A DNA stretch of 64,000 bases from Trichoderma breve (Eukaryota > Ascomycota > Sordariomycetes > Hypocreales > Hypocreaceae): assembly GCF_028502605.1 (NCBI RefSeq), contig NW_026611593.1, forward strand, positions 1,550,001 to 1,614,000, read 5' to 3'. Positions 31,912 to 42,400 of the stretch are shown one piece after another. Below the pieces are notes generated by a model that did no database searches, had not been told where the DNA came from, and saw only the letters and a program-made list of their open reading frames with translations. Position 1 is the first letter of the stretch, and the number at the start of each line of letters is the position of its first letter. The position numbers and the translations under genes were made by a program.

Positions 31912-34853
31912 AATAGCAAGACCACTATGATAGGATTTGGAACGATACAGCCGAGATTCAACGTCAAAATTTACAAACAAGCACACAGAGCATCTATAAA
32001 TGAGCAGGGAAAAAAAATAAAAAGCACCTAGATTTATACTTCTTCCCCGGATCGATTATTAAATCGGTGACTACATCCAGCCGAAGGAGCTTGTTAACCA
32101 AATGAGCATCCAAGTTCAGGCATACCAGGAGTATGCCTAGCTTTAATGAGACTAAGGGAGCTGCTGCCTAGTTACATGTATTTCTATTCACGGCACTTGA
32201 TGCAAAATGGATAGTAAAGAAGTTATAAGCAAGAGGTGGCTGGGGTAACAAGGATATCAAGACAGGGCCCAATCAGCTGTGATCATTAGTCTGTAGGGAG
32301 GAGTGATACGTGCAATTGTGCGACAAATGCGCTGCACAGCCCGCCAACGCATGCCAGGCCAATTGGCTCTTCTAAGTTGCCAATGCTATGCTATGCAGTT
32401 CGCCTAGGAAGGATTGATATGAGGGTGCTGATGCTGCCTAAATGCTTGGAGTGGGCGACCAATCGTCGCTTACTATTCTCCACACGAAGAGAGAATAGAT
32501 GCAGTAGTAATGCGGAATAAGACAGGGAACAACAAACTCTGGCACTTTCGGCACTGATATGAGAATGCTTTTGATTGGACTCTTGTAATCTGCTATGTAG
32601 CTGAAAAAAGAGGGCGCTGTGTCTTAACATGAACGAATTAAAGCAAGTCGAGGCCGGATGACTCTTCGGAAATGATTCGAGCGTAAGGGAGGGGGCGCAG
32701 AATGCCAGTGATGATTGTGTCTTGTAATCCCGGATGCAACTGCGCCGAGGTCACTTACACGATTTCTCCCCCTCATTGATCAATGACTCCCATAAGTACT
32801 ACAAGGATCATCTATGGAAGCATCACGAACCAGCATGGGCTCATTATAACATGCTATCTTCCGTGTACGGATTTTTTCACTATGTCAATAACGCAAGATT
32901 CGGTACTCAAAGATGAGCGTCAGAAACAGCACAAACATTGCCAGCAGATCAAAACAAGCCCAGTTCGGCATCATCCAGGCGGCAACCTTTTTCAGGAAAG
33001 AATTCACATACTCTTATAAACTTGGCCTAAAATGCGATTCGAACATGTAGACTCGACCTATATGATGATCAATATAGCTCATTGCACACGAGATAAAATC
33101 GGTCTCACCTTAAAGTAGATAGGGTATGGAACTGCACTTGAATTTGTACTTGTAGAGTAAATTTGGGGATTGCGTTACGTAGAGATTCTTTTCCCTAGGA
33201 ATTTGTTGCGGTGTTGTATACATGTATTTTGTACACTTCATGTCGATCGCTGAGCTACCATGGTGAAGAGGAAAGGGCTATCAAAAAGTCTGCTTCGTTG
33301 AGCTCTGCGCATCGCTTTTCTAGACGAGTTCAGGTTACAAATATACATTCCTAGAGCTTAAAGTCACAAAAACTGACAATTACCCATAATTACTCTTGAT
33401 AACAACCAAGAATTGGATGCTAATACAAGGCACAGCCCGTCATACAGTCTCTGATCTCCTGCATTTGGTGTCGCAGCAATGACCGTATAAGCGAGTAGAC
33501 AAGATCGCAGGGGCTCATACGAAGAGCTATTCCTAATAGCCATGCCATCTCACTATATGGATAATAGATATGTATAGACATTTGAGTTTCCTCGATTAAT
33601 AAACACTTCAATATAGCTCACCATAGATGCTATATACAACGTCCCAAACAGGTTATATATGTGAATATCTATGCCAAATGAGTATAGATAAATAATTATA
33701 CTCCGTGACTTCAATAAGTTCAGCTTGCCCATGAGCAGGGTCTCGAATGTTCAACCAAACAAGCTTGTGATCATATTCCGCTGAAACTTTCCTGCCTCAC
33801 CTAATAACCAATCGTCACAAATTGCCTCGTCACATTACATTCCCCTCAAAAGAACTGCATTTGTAAAAGTACACGACGACTTTTAGCCAAAACGGAAAGA
33901 TACCTATTACAGCAACCCCGATTTATCACGGCTTTTTACCCAGATTGCGGATGCACCTGTAACTTTCGCTCTTGTATAAACATGCATTTAGGCAATTATT
34001 GAGCAGATCTAGATCCCACCATGTTGCCTGTACTAGGTTAGGTCGTGAATCGTATTTAGGGTCTGTAAGGCTTGGCTTTACTTATTCATACAACGTGCAG
34101 CTTACATGCAGCATACTCACCAGATGCAGCACGTCGTCAAATTCCCAGCCAGTTACCGTCTTTACAAGAATTAATTACATCGTACCACTCGTCACAAGTC
34201 ATTAAAGCTCGTACGTATCTAAAAATATCACTGATTGGTAATACATCTGAAATCCCCGTTGTGAGTTCAGAATCGCCTTATGATATTGTCTGCGGATACA
34301 TATCCGTGCAACTATCTGTGTTTTTGAATCAGCTGATGAGCATATATGATGCGGTTTAAATAGTTTCTAGGCTCAATTTTGAACATATTCTCTCGTATCA
34401 TGTCAAGGGGCGAGCGAATATCTACATGTAGCGAATAGTTAAAGATTCACTTGCCAGAGTACCGCTACTATTACAATGCATAAGGCCTCCTCCAAGAATA
34501 GGATCCCCCAGATATGATCTGTAATGCATGCTTGTACATCGAGTGCTCGCTAAGATGCAGAGCTGGACCTTAAACAACATAAGCTTAATGTAACCTTCCT
34601 GATATAGATGATATACACTGGGCAGCAAATATCGAAACTTTTCCACCTATCAGCCCGGGATATTTCACTATTTGGGAACATCAGTAATTGCTATTATATG
34701 CACTTGGAGTCAGCTAAGGCTTCCAGCGTTGACCGAGCGTCTATATATAGATAGATAGCTTCCACCAATTTGTCTCAGTCAACCAAACCACCACTCCCGC
34801 CCTTTCATTACCTTCTATTCGATCTCAAAGAACAACCAGACCCCATCTCCACC
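31912..34853. other. Long AT-rich intergenic region, 2.9 kb
   Basis: Only short open frames without motifs or splice continuations. High A+T, especially 33.0-34.4 kb. I see no tRNA, rRNA or complete mobile element. A TATATATA box at 34742-34749 belongs to the next gene. Confidence 0.5.
34742..34749 (+). promoter_or_regulatory. TATA box of the 134-residue secreted protein gene
   Basis: TATATATA, 105 bp before the ATG at 34854, followed by a CT-rich leader with ACC just before the ATG. Confidence 0.45.
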
Positions 34854-35378
34854 ATGCAGTTGATAACAGCCATCTTCACCACTCTCTCCCTGGTTCTCCC
34901 CGCGACAGCCGATGTGCGATTTTGCTACCCCATACCAGGAACAGAAAGCACCCCCATCCCTCAGTCCATCCTCGATCTCGATTACCAAGTCAAGGTAGAC
35001 TGGGGAAATAAACTCTGCACCCAATCCACTTTTCCGTCTGAGGCACTGCAGATCTCGCAGACCGCTCTCGAAGACGGAATTTTGGCAGAAGATGGCAAAG
35101 TCTACGGCGTCGAGCTTGTACGCAACTTGCGCATTAACCCATTACTTATCTAAATACTAATTCTATGAGCAACAGGCCCTTCGCTTCATTACGTCCGAAG
35201 TTATCTGTCTTGTACGTCCCAGTCTATCTTTTTGAGAGTTTTGGTCAATACTAACACGATATTACAACTATAGAATAACGTTAATGCCCTCCTTGGCGTC
35301 GGAGCTTGTGAACAAGGCGGTTTCATGACCCTCGCCGGCCCTTTTGAGCAATGGACGTACATTATCCCTCTCAACTAG
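34854..35378 (+). CDS. Small secreted four-cysteine protein (effector-like), unknown
   Basis: Three exons: 34854-35117, 35176-35211 (36 nt) and 35274-35378, giving 134 residues. The start MQLITAIFTTLSLVLPATA is a signal peptide; a longer in-frame start at 34770 would bury it, so I reject that. The mature protein of about 115 residues has four cysteines (RFCYP, KLCTQ, VICLN, GACEQ), even in number as for disulfides. The end GPFEQWTYIIPLN looks like a beta strand. No family recognised. It has the same size and cysteine number as the protein at 18199-18682 but I see no clear sequence similarity between them. Confidence 0.78.
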
Positions 35379-36145
35379 GGCAATGGCTGCTCACGATGTA
35401 ACTAAACGTGCACTCCATATCATATTTCTGCGCTGTTATTGATAGCCATGGTACACGGTCATTTCTCTATCGCTAGTAGAATGGAATACAGTCGAGCAAC
35501 GGGCTTGACCGCACAAGGGGGGATGCTCAAGCTTTGAAGCCATGTGCCTATGCTTTCACTTAATGTATAAGCTCTGCTTGTTGAAGTGGGCAACCTAGTA
35601 TGCAGTGATTTTCTCTGTATTGATCAATATTACGAATAAATTTCCCACTCCATCCTTACTGAGTGTTCCTCCATTGATCAGTATAGAAACATATAAATCG
35701 CCAAAAGTATTTGCGAAAAAGAGGGAATCGACAATTATTAGCACAGAAACAGACAATCTGCACCCACCGAACGCATTAAGCTCATTGAGAATAGTCCTCT
35801 TACTATCTCTATATATGCACATAATTATCGCGGCTCGGGAGCGTGCATGAACGCTGAATCGAGCACGTTTCACAGCAATTTTAACTCCCCCCAGAACCTG
35901 GGAGAGGAGAGTGAGGCATGTCAGCCTGATGCTTCTCAAGGCAACCACGCCAAAGATAATAGGGCTCAATATAGGGATAAACCGTAGCCACGAACAATAA
36001 TACGAATATCAAGAAGATTGACGGTATCAGTGTTAAACTGTGAATATATTTGTGCAAAGGCGGCGCAATGAAGTCCAATGCGAAGTCCTATTCGGCATCC
36101 AAACCGATCTATACACAAATACCCCAGCCACTTGCATCAAACACA
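35379..36145. other. Intergenic region
   Basis: Three-prime flank of the small secreted gene and 5' side of the first tRNA-Glu. Short opposing open frames at 35595-35969 have no support. Confidence 0.5.
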
Positions 36146-36225
36146 TCCGATATGGTGTAGTGGCTAACATCGCTCGCTCTCATCCAAGAACCGAGCAGCC
36201 CTGGGTTCGATTCCCAGTATCGGAG
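36146..36225 (+). tRNA. tRNA-Glu(CTC) with 8-nt intron
   Basis: The acceptor stem TCCGATA pairs with TATCGGA and the discriminator G is at 36225. The anticodon stem GCTCG (36172-36176) pairs with CGAGC (36192-36196). The anticodon CTC is at 36179-36181 and an 8-nt intron (36183-36190) sits one base after it, at the canonical position 37/38. The T arm reads CTGGGTTCGATTCCCAG. The mature length is 72. A run of five T at 36237-36241 fits a Pol III terminator. Confidence 0.93.
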
Positions 36226-36469
36226 TCCAAACTCTCTTTTTGCTCTTTTTGCCCTCCATCACCCAGTCTATCAAATCTAATCCCCATCCTGCACTCAACT
36301 ACTTCTTATTTTTCGCCACCCCGATCCATTCTTAGCGTATCACGCGATTCATTCTCTTTTTTTTCCCTAATAGTCTACTAACTGACTCGAACTAGAGTCC
36401 GTTATCATTTACTTCACGTTCCTCGCCGTCCAACGAGTCAAGCGACAAACCATCTGCTTGATCTTGAAA

Positions 36470-36557
36470 TCCGATATGGTGTAGTGGCTAACATCGCTCG
36501 CTCTCAACCTTCAGTTGAAGATCCGAGCAGCCCTGGGTTCGATTCCCAGTATCGGAG
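36470..36557 (+). tRNA. tRNA-Glu(CTC) with 16-nt intron
   Basis: Mature sequence identical to the copy at 36146-36225. The anticodon CTC is at 36503-36505 and the intron 36507-36522 is 16 nt and partly self-complementary (CTTCAGTTGAAG). A T5 run at 36565-36569 fits a Pol III terminator. The two genes are 244 bp apart and in the same direction. Confidence 0.93.
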
Positions 36558-37127
36558 AATAATCTTTTTGGTATTCAAGAGCAATACAATTACTTGAACT
36601 TATAATGCCTTGCTTGATCCTTTTTTTTTCTACGAACCAGGCAAGGCAGCATGGAGGCAACATACTCATATCACTATACAAGATCAAGTCACAGTGGCAC
36701 ATGGGCACAAGAGAGATGGGATAAATCTTCTATCATTCTTATAGAGTTGAAAAAAGTCAAACTTTACCCCTGCAAGCCAAATTTCAGCGTCTTAATAGAT
36801 CGCAATATTTGTCCATACCCATATCCAAACCAGCTGTTTTTCCTCCTTCACGACCCTACGGTCAAACATGCAGCTATGTTTCAGCGCTTCCTTTCCATGA
36901 AGCACCCACCCAAGTGGAATGAGAATGAGAATGAGAAAATAGAAAAAACAAAATCTTTAATACACAAGGCAATCCTTTTATCATTAAAACTGCCGAACCC
37001 TTCTCATAAGTCGTTAAAAAAACAAAAGTGTAGTGGTGAATGAGTAAAGTATTGGTAACGTCTTGTACAATGGCAAAGATATCACCGGGAAGTTTCTGTC
37101 AATCTTTCATCTTGAAACTTTTTTTGT
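36558..37127. other. Intergenic region
   Basis: Between the second tRNA-Glu and the 3' end of ace1. Contains a small (GAATGA)3 microsatellite near 36918-36936. The open frame at 36651-37043 has no motif. Confidence 0.6.
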
Positions 37128-39449
37128 TTAGATGTCAAGGTTGCTCCAATCTATTTGTTGGAAGATGTCTGGCTGCGTGGTTTGAGAGAAGCCAAGGTTT
37201 GCGCTTGGCATCTCGGTAAACAGGGACTGGAAAACATCTGTTGTCTTGTCCACTGTTGCCGGAAAAAGCTGAAAGTCGGCGCCTTCTGAGGCATACGACT
37301 CGTCAAAGCCTTCATCGACCTCGCGCAGTGAGGTCGGTGTGTATAGTACTGCATTCTGCTGCGCATTGGGAGAGAACTGCGGCTGACCCATGATGGGAAC
37401 AGTGGCGCAGGGTTGAGGCTGGGCGTGATAGACCGGCATCTGCTGAGGCATCATTTTGCTGTAAACCTGCTCAGGAGTAGGGAGCTGAGAAGGAATCTGT
37501 ACGTGGGCAGCGTAGATATCCTCATCGTTGATGATAAAGGTAGAGCCGTTCTGGTAGGGAGGGTACTGCTCGTAGGAGGATGTGGCAGAGACGGGAGAGG
37601 GATTCTCAAGAATCAGGTCCATGGCATCAATGGCCTCGGGCTGGGCGCCGTAAGTGGCGAACCAGTCGGCGTTGGTGGGGTAGAGTGGGAAATCGCTGGT
37701 CATGCTCTGGTCCTGCGGAGGTGTGGGCACGCTGTAGCTGGGCGTAGTTGAAGGAGTAGAGACAGTGCCAAGAGGAGGAGTCTGCTGAGCGACGGAACCG
37801 TTCTGGCTGGGTGCCTTCTTGCCGTTGGTCTTGGTGCGGACATAGGTCCAGCCGTGAGCCTTCTCCATGTGCTGTTTGCAGTTGGACTCACGCTTCGACT
37901 TGTACGGGCAAGGCTTGAACAGACACTCAAACATGGCCGGGGCATCCGAGTGCTTGTCGTTGATGTGGCGGTCCATTTCCTTCTCGGTGGGCCAACCGTA
38001 GTCGTGGTACTTGCAAGTAGGGATGGGGCACTTCCAAGGACGAGAGTGAGTCTTCTCGTGCTTGGTGAGGTCGCAGGGGCGCTTGAACTCCTTGGTGCAG
38101 CCAGGCTCGCGGCACTTCTTGGGAGCCAGCTCCTCAGGGCTGGCGTTCTTCTTCCGGCGGGCCATGGATCGCATAATCTCTTCCTCGTCCTCACGCTGCT
38201 CGCTCAGGGAGCGCTTGAGGGGTGTGGGCGATTCGCCCATGTCAATCACCTTACCAGTGGCCATTGAGATGGCAGTGCCGTCCTTCTTGATGCGGACAAG
38301 CTCGGCAGGACGGCCATTCTCAGCGATACCGCCATAGAGACGGACCTCGTCAGATCTTGACGGGGCATTAGCAGGGCTCTCCAGGTCTACGAGAGGTATA
38401 AAGCGCGGTACGTACTGGTCAATATCCATGTCGTCGGCAAGGCTGCCCTTTTCCTTGATGGCAGCGAGTTGCTTGCCGTACTGGTAAATCTGCTCCTTAA
38501 GGTCGATAAAGTATCCGTTAGTGTAAGGTCGGTCGCCGGGGCGAATTTGTTCGCGGTCGGTGAGATATTCGACTGTGGCCTGAATGCAGCGGACGGACGT
38601 GAGGCAGAAATCAAGGTATAAGGCGGCGGACTTGGCCTTTTCCTTTTGACGTAACATCCGATAAGCATCACCCCAAACTCCATCATCGGTGAGAAGTCGA
38701 CTTACCGGTGCCATGAAGATCAAGGTCTTCTCAAGATCTCGCAGGCAAATAATTTCCTTGGATCGGATGCGTCGGGGCACATCCAGAACAATGGGCTCAA
38801 AATCCTTGAGTGTGGGCTTCTCCAGGAGGGGGCGGAGAGTGTGTTCGCGGATGCGGTTGACAGCGCGGTGGCTGAGGCTGGGAAGCATCGCGGTGGTGCT
38901 CGAGGCGGCCGACCTTGTCAGAGCGGAGGCCTGGGGCTTCTTTGTTGAGTCGGCGGCAGACTTGTCGTTTACAGAAACGACTGAGCTGCCAATGCCACTG
39001 TCGGAGGCATGGTTTCTTGTGCGTCGAACGGAGCGAGGGCGGAGAACCCGTCGCTCAGACTCGACCTTGTTCATGGCGGGGTCGACGACGGGAGGGGCGA
39101 GGAAACCGCGAGGGACGGGCAAGCTTGTGTCCCGGAGTGTCTTGGTCCTGGGGCTCTTGTCGGACAGCGAGAGGTCTTGAGCTTTGGAGAGTGCCTCGTC
39201 GATATCGTTCAGAGTCATAGCAATACGACGGCGGCCAGCGTCGACGACATCATCAAAGTCAGACTGGGACCTCGTAAGCCGAGGAGGGACGAAGTCGTCG
39301 TCTGAGGATGTAGCGTTGGGAGATGTAGGAGAGTGAAAGGTGGCACCCTTTCGGAGGACCATGGCCGTCTTAAGAGACAAGCTGTGTTCGCAGTCGGTTC
39401 CGGGACGAGTCACCGGAGTCCTTCTGCGGGGGTTCGTTGAGAAGGACAT
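37128..39449 (-). CDS. ace1: C2H2 transcription factor ACE1 (cellulase/xylanase repressor)
   Basis: Three exons: 39449-38706, 38642-38416, 38355-37128, giving 732 residues. The two introns (38643-38705, 63 bp, GTAAGT; 38356-38415, 60 bp, GTACGT with CTAAT branch site) have no stop and are multiples of three, so an unspliced reading of 773 residues is misleading. Three C2H2 zinc fingers lie at about 410-490: CREPGC..HEKTH, CPIPTC..HINDKH, CLFKPC..HMEKAH. A basic stretch ARRKKN before them may be a nuclear signal. The N-terminus MSFSTNPRRRTPVTRPGTD and the length agree with what I remember of Trichoderma reesei ACEI (about 733 residues, three fingers). ACE1 binds AGGCA-type sites and represses cellulase and xylanase genes. 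The C-terminus is Gln/Pro/Tyr-rich and acidic. Confidence 0.9.
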   Translation of the reverse strand: MSFSTNPRRRTPVTRPGTDCEHSLSLKTAMVLRKGATFHSPTSPNATSSDDDFVPPRLTRSQSDFDDVVDAGRRRIAMTLNDIDEALSKAQDLSLSDKSPRTKTLRDTSLPVPRGFLAPPVVDPAMNKVESERRVLRPRSVRRTRNHASDSGIGSSVVSVNDKSAADSTKKPQASALTRSAASSTTAMLPSLSHRAVNRIREHTLRPLLEKPTLKDFEPIVLDVPRRIRSKEIICLRDLEKTLIFMAPVSRLLTDDGVWGDAYRMLRQKEKAKSAALYLDFCLTSVRCIQATVEYLTDREQIRPGDRPYTNGYFIDLKEQIYQYGKQLAAIKEKGSLADDMDIDQYVPRFIPLVDLESPANAPSRSDEVRLYGGIAENGRPAELVRIKKDGTAISMATGKVIDMGESPTPLKRSLSEQREDEEEIMRSMARRKKNASPEELAPKKCREPGCTKEFKRPCDLTKHEKTHSRPWKCPIPTCKYHDYGWPTEKEMDRHINDKHSDAPAMFECLFKPCPYKSKRESNCKQHMEKAHGWTYVRTKTNGKKAPSQNGSVAQQTPPLGTVSTPSTTPSYSVPTPPQDQSMTSDFPLYPTNADWFATYGAQPEAIDAMDLILENPSPVSATSSYEQYPPYQNGSTFIINDEDIYAAHVQIPSQLPTPEQVYSKMMPQQMPVYHAQPQPCATVPIMGQPQFSPNAQQNAVLYTPTSLREVDEGFDESYASEGADFQLFPATVDKTTDVFQSLFTEMPSANLGFSQTTQPDIFQQIDWSNLDI

Positions 39450-42400
39450 GGCGGGCTTAGATCTGGATTGTTTTTTTTTTCCTTCCCTAGGTGGGGAAGA
39501 TGTATGAGATATGCCACAAGAGTCCTAACAACGTAGCAACAAGCGGTTAGCTTCCTTGTCGATACAGCAGATGTTGCAGTGAGGCTCTTTAGGAGGGTCG
39601 ATAGAGGTGTGAGTCACAGGGCCGAGATAGACGAGGGCTATGCAAACACCGAAAAGGAAACGGCGAGTTTTGAGGCGTCAAGGCCAGCAGGGAAGGGGAC
39701 AGGACAGATATATGAATAAAGAGAAGAAGTAACCCGTACCAATTAGTAGGCTCGATGTGAATGGGCGGTCGGAACCCACAATGCTGGACGGGCAAGCGAA
39801 CCAGTGGCGGCTGTCGATGGAAAGCAGACGGTGGTCCAGACGATCAATCTCGAGTAGGAACAGGTCCAATTGTGTTTCGTTGATTGGAGGCGATGTTCGC
39901 TGAGAGTAGGCTGTGCTCGTAAGGATGCCGGGAGCAGGAGCAATAAACGTCTCGAGATGAGATCTGATGAGAAAGGAGAGATGTGAAGCAGGCGGAGAGT
40001 TGCGAAAAAAGCCTCGACGGAAGACGGGGCGTAAATTGGATATATGAACGCAAGGACTCCGGCACAAACGGGGGGAGGGTAGCCAAGAGAGGACCCGAGA
40101 CACTCGAGGGAGTGGAATGGAAAGCGGAGAGCCGGGGGGCGTGTGCGAGAGAGGAGTGCAGGGCACGAGCAGCGGTACGAAGAGCAGCGAGTACAAACAA
40201 AAGTGACGAGGGAAACGAGACGACAGGCTCTCTATCTGTATGTGTACACCGCGAGAGGCCGCTGGAATATGCTGAGAGACGAGGTCGAGGGATGAGAAGA
40301 CAAGAAATGCAGCCAGAATGCGGCGGATTAGAAACCAGGCGGACTCAGCCCACCGCAGGCTGCTGCCTAACACGCCGGCCCGTTTGGGCATAGCGCGCGT
40401 GTGGGCTGAGGCGTAAGCGCTGCGGAGGAGGCGTATCCCTGTCGCTGAGGTTGTCTGCGATAGAGAGAGCCGCAACAGTACCTGAAGCACTAACAGAACT
40501 CCGCCGGCGCAGCGCCGTCTCAGCACCATCGATCAGTAGCACGCCTCTAGCGGCGTCGCTGCAGGCGGCTGTCAGTGGTTGCGGGTGGCCATTTGGGGGC
40601 CGGCACCTGCACTGGCGCAAGGGAGCCGGCAGAGGACGCAGCTACCCGTGATAGTGGTCCAGGTTTCGCAGCTATCGCGAGCAACAAGACGCCATCTTTG
40701 CTCCCGTGTATTCCGGGTCGGAAATCAGCAGTGCGACCTTGGCCGTCCGGACTGGTTCCCCGGCTCTCGAGGGCCAGAAAAGAAAGCCAGACTCGTCCGC
40801 CCAATGTATGAGGTCAGTCATCAGAGCGAACTTGCTAGCAGCTCGTGCTAGTTACTGCGCTGGCAAAAAAGGAGACAATGGACGTGCGATTACTACTCGC
40901 TTCCGACACTACAGTATGCATTGCTGTTACTGCTATTAATAATTGAGAGCCAAGTAGTAACTGCATCCTCTTGGCGGTGGAAGGATTCGGTTCTTATCGT
41001 AACCAGTTTCACGAGAAGACGAGCTGCGAAAACACCAAGCAAAGAAGCAGCAAAATGCCACCCACAGCGCGCGATGACGGTGCAAAACGCAAAACGAAAA
41101 AACAAGGGACCTCGACCTCGCACTCGTGTGACCGTTGGTGACGTGCCGACAGTGCGAGCTCGAGCAGCGCCTTGAGCCTATCGTGGAGCCTCGCGCAGGC
41201 GCAGGGATCACTTTCATCTATGTTGGACCTTGCTGGAGTGTGGCTTGCTGCTTCGACCCGCAGCAAAAGGCCAACAATGCCCTCTTGGCTCGTCCTATTG
41301 CTTCACACTCAGATCCCCCCCTGCTTCCATGTTGTTTGCTGCTTCTTTTTCTTTTTCTCTTACTCGTACTTGTCTCGTCTGGGCCTCCCTTGCATCTGCG
41401 CCACTAGGATTAGTTCCAATGCTCCCCTGCCACAAGCGACTGAGCCACCGCTCGAATGATCAAAGTGCATGAAGTATTAGAATGAGAGGGCGCCACCCGG
41501 GGACTTTTTTGCTCTCCAAAAGTGGCTCCGAGCAGAGTACAAGCAGCGGAGAGCGACAGCCAGCAAAGCAGTGCCGCTGCATTAGTACTGGAGTGTGTAC
41601 ATGCAGCAACGAGTAAGATTGAATGGACTCGTTTGTATGGAGAAGAGCAGCTTGGAGTGACTTGGGTGAGTGATGCAAATGAGTCCATCTGGCTTTTGGC
41701 TCATGCGCTATGCCGCTTTGGGCAATCACCGAAAATGCCCAAGCACAGACGCCCAGCCCATGGCTCGACGGCCCGCCTATCACAACGGCCGCCCAAGTTG
41801 CGTGCTGTTGGCATGTTTCCGCGACCTGCTGTTTTGTGTGTTTCGATTTTCTATTTTTTATTTTTTTCATATATATTTGTCTTTTATTTTGATTGATGAC
41901 AGCACGTCTCTTTCGGTGGCCGCATTTGGGGTGGCTAGTGCCAGCTTGTTGAAGCGTCTCAACCACTGTCCGTACCCATGTAACATGTGTCCAGTGATGG
42001 ATTCTTGGTCTCTATTCGTTGATTGTCGTCGTCGTCAGGACCATCCGGGTGCGAGCCGTATGTCTTGGACGCTATCTGGAGCATACGATCCACTCATCTC
42101 CAAGTCTTTGTGTTTGTACGACCATGGCTGGCTCTGGCTGCTTCATCTGCCACAGCCGAGTCCCCTGACGCCTAGACTAATGTAGTATTACCTCTTACTG
42201 CTGGACGTCTTGTGTATCCTGTACATGTAGCCCGTCGGACATGTTAGTTGAGAGACTCTCCGGATCAACAGATGGGCAGTAATGCATACCTCCATCATGC
42301 ATGGGCTCGCACTTTTTCGCCCTTCCTGTCCATGGGTTCACTCATTCACGCTGTCAGGCTCGCGTAGATGCGGCTCTGTCTTAGCAGCCTGTGCTATACA

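Noticed and set aside
31912..31986. Extension of the triple-AAA gene by 25 codons
   Set aside because: It would start with GTG; the first ATG is at 31911.
39678..40529. 283-codon minus-strand frame upstream of ace1
   Set aside because: Translation is Ser/Leu/Pro/Arg-rich from CT-rich leader DNA, with no domain and no splice continuation.
41460..42185. Overlapping open frames on both strands, 124-171 codons
   Set aside because: Mutually overlapping, no motifs, and no conserved-looking segment.
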